A stretch of 64,000 bases of DNA, from NCBI RefSeq assembly GCF_902459505.1, contig NC_047096.1, forward strand, positions 11,594,001 to 11,658,000, read 5' to 3'. This document shows positions 63,791 through 64,000 of this stretch, one piece after another. The notes under the pieces are model-generated. The model was not told where the DNA came from and did not search any database. It worked only from the letters and a program-made list of their open reading frames with translations. Source of the DNA: Geotrypetes seraphini (Eukaryota > Chordata > Amphibia > Gymnophiona > Dermophiidae). The stretch's first letter is position 1. Each line of letters begins with the position of its first letter. The position numbers were made by a program, and so were the translations under genes.

Positions 63791-64000
63791 CAGTGGTCTC
63801 CAACTCAAACCCTTTGCAAGGCCACATTTTGGATTTGGAGGTACTTGGAGGGCCTCAGGAAAAATAGTTAATGTCTTATTAAAGAAATGACAATTTTGCA
63901 CAAGGTAAAACTCTTTATACTTTATAAATCTTTCCTTTTGGCTAATTCTTAATAATAATATTGCAATTTATAGCTAAAGAGACATATGATCAAGAAACTG
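63791..64000. mobile_element. hAT-type non-autonomous element, cut by window end
   Basis: Starts CAGTGGTCTCCAACTC and continues with the same inner sequence as 43268-43576. Confidence 0.85.

Noticed and set aside
1-64000. LTR retroviruses or other virus-derived elements
   Set aside because: I looked for paired LTRs, primer-binding sites and gag/pol/env-type motifs and saw none; all reverse-transcriptase sequence here is of LINE type.

Overview
The window is vertebrate genomic DNA: intron-split host genes packed with CR1-, L2- and L1-type LINEs, tRNA-headed SINEs, hAT-like and other DNA transposons, and many palindromic non-autonomous elements. The repeat mix (CR1-type tails with the CATAGTAACATAG end, L2-type tails with the GGCGGTATA motif, and many long palindromes) resembles what I recall from caecilian amphibians (Gymnophiona). 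That assignment is inference. The host proteins themselves are clearly those of a jawed vertebrate.

Two host genes are readable exon by exon and converge on each other. CD53 (leukocyte tetraspanin, + strand) has seven coding exons from 17092 to 36982 that join into a 220-residue protein. A likely non-coding first exon lies at 11270-11397 and a poly(A) signal at 37260. DRAM2 (lysosomal autophagy modulator, - strand) has six coding exons from 63512 down to 47584. They supply the last ~223 residues; the N-terminal coding exon or exons lie beyond the right edge. Its 3' UTR runs to a poly(A) signal at about 46642. In human the same pair is separated by LRIF1; no LRIF1-like sequence is seen in the 9.3 kb between them here.

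Region by region. 1-5.1 kb holds satellite-like and LINE debris. 5.16-11.23 kb is an almost complete L1-clade LINE with both ORFs, ending about 40 bp before the presumed CD53 first exon. The CD53 introns (11.4-36.9 kb) hold L2, CR1 and SINE copies, 430-450 bp GC-rich palindromes with 8-9 bp target duplications, two L1-type elements that carry only ORF1, and several foldback elements. 37.3-46.6 kb is intergenic, with two L1 tails in opposite orientation, a 3 x 112 bp tandem array, hAT elements and a foldback element split by a hAT insertion. 46.6-63.5 kb is DRAM2 with repeat-filled introns, a broken C2H2 zinc-finger fragment and a hairpin-bearing 43-bp minisatellite.

The most interesting signal is a dispersed set of short motifs with the layout of a type I hammerhead ribozyme (stem I, CTGANGA, stem II, GAAA, stem III, TC or TT, stem I). 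They sit inside foldback elements, two of which have 17-19 bp direct repeats at their ends, as expected of target-primed retrotransposition rather than cut-and-paste. Hammerheads are known from Penelope-like retroelements and from amphibian genomes, so these may be non-autonomous Penelope-type elements; that link is inferred. All coordinates and joins were read by eye, without alignment or folding software.
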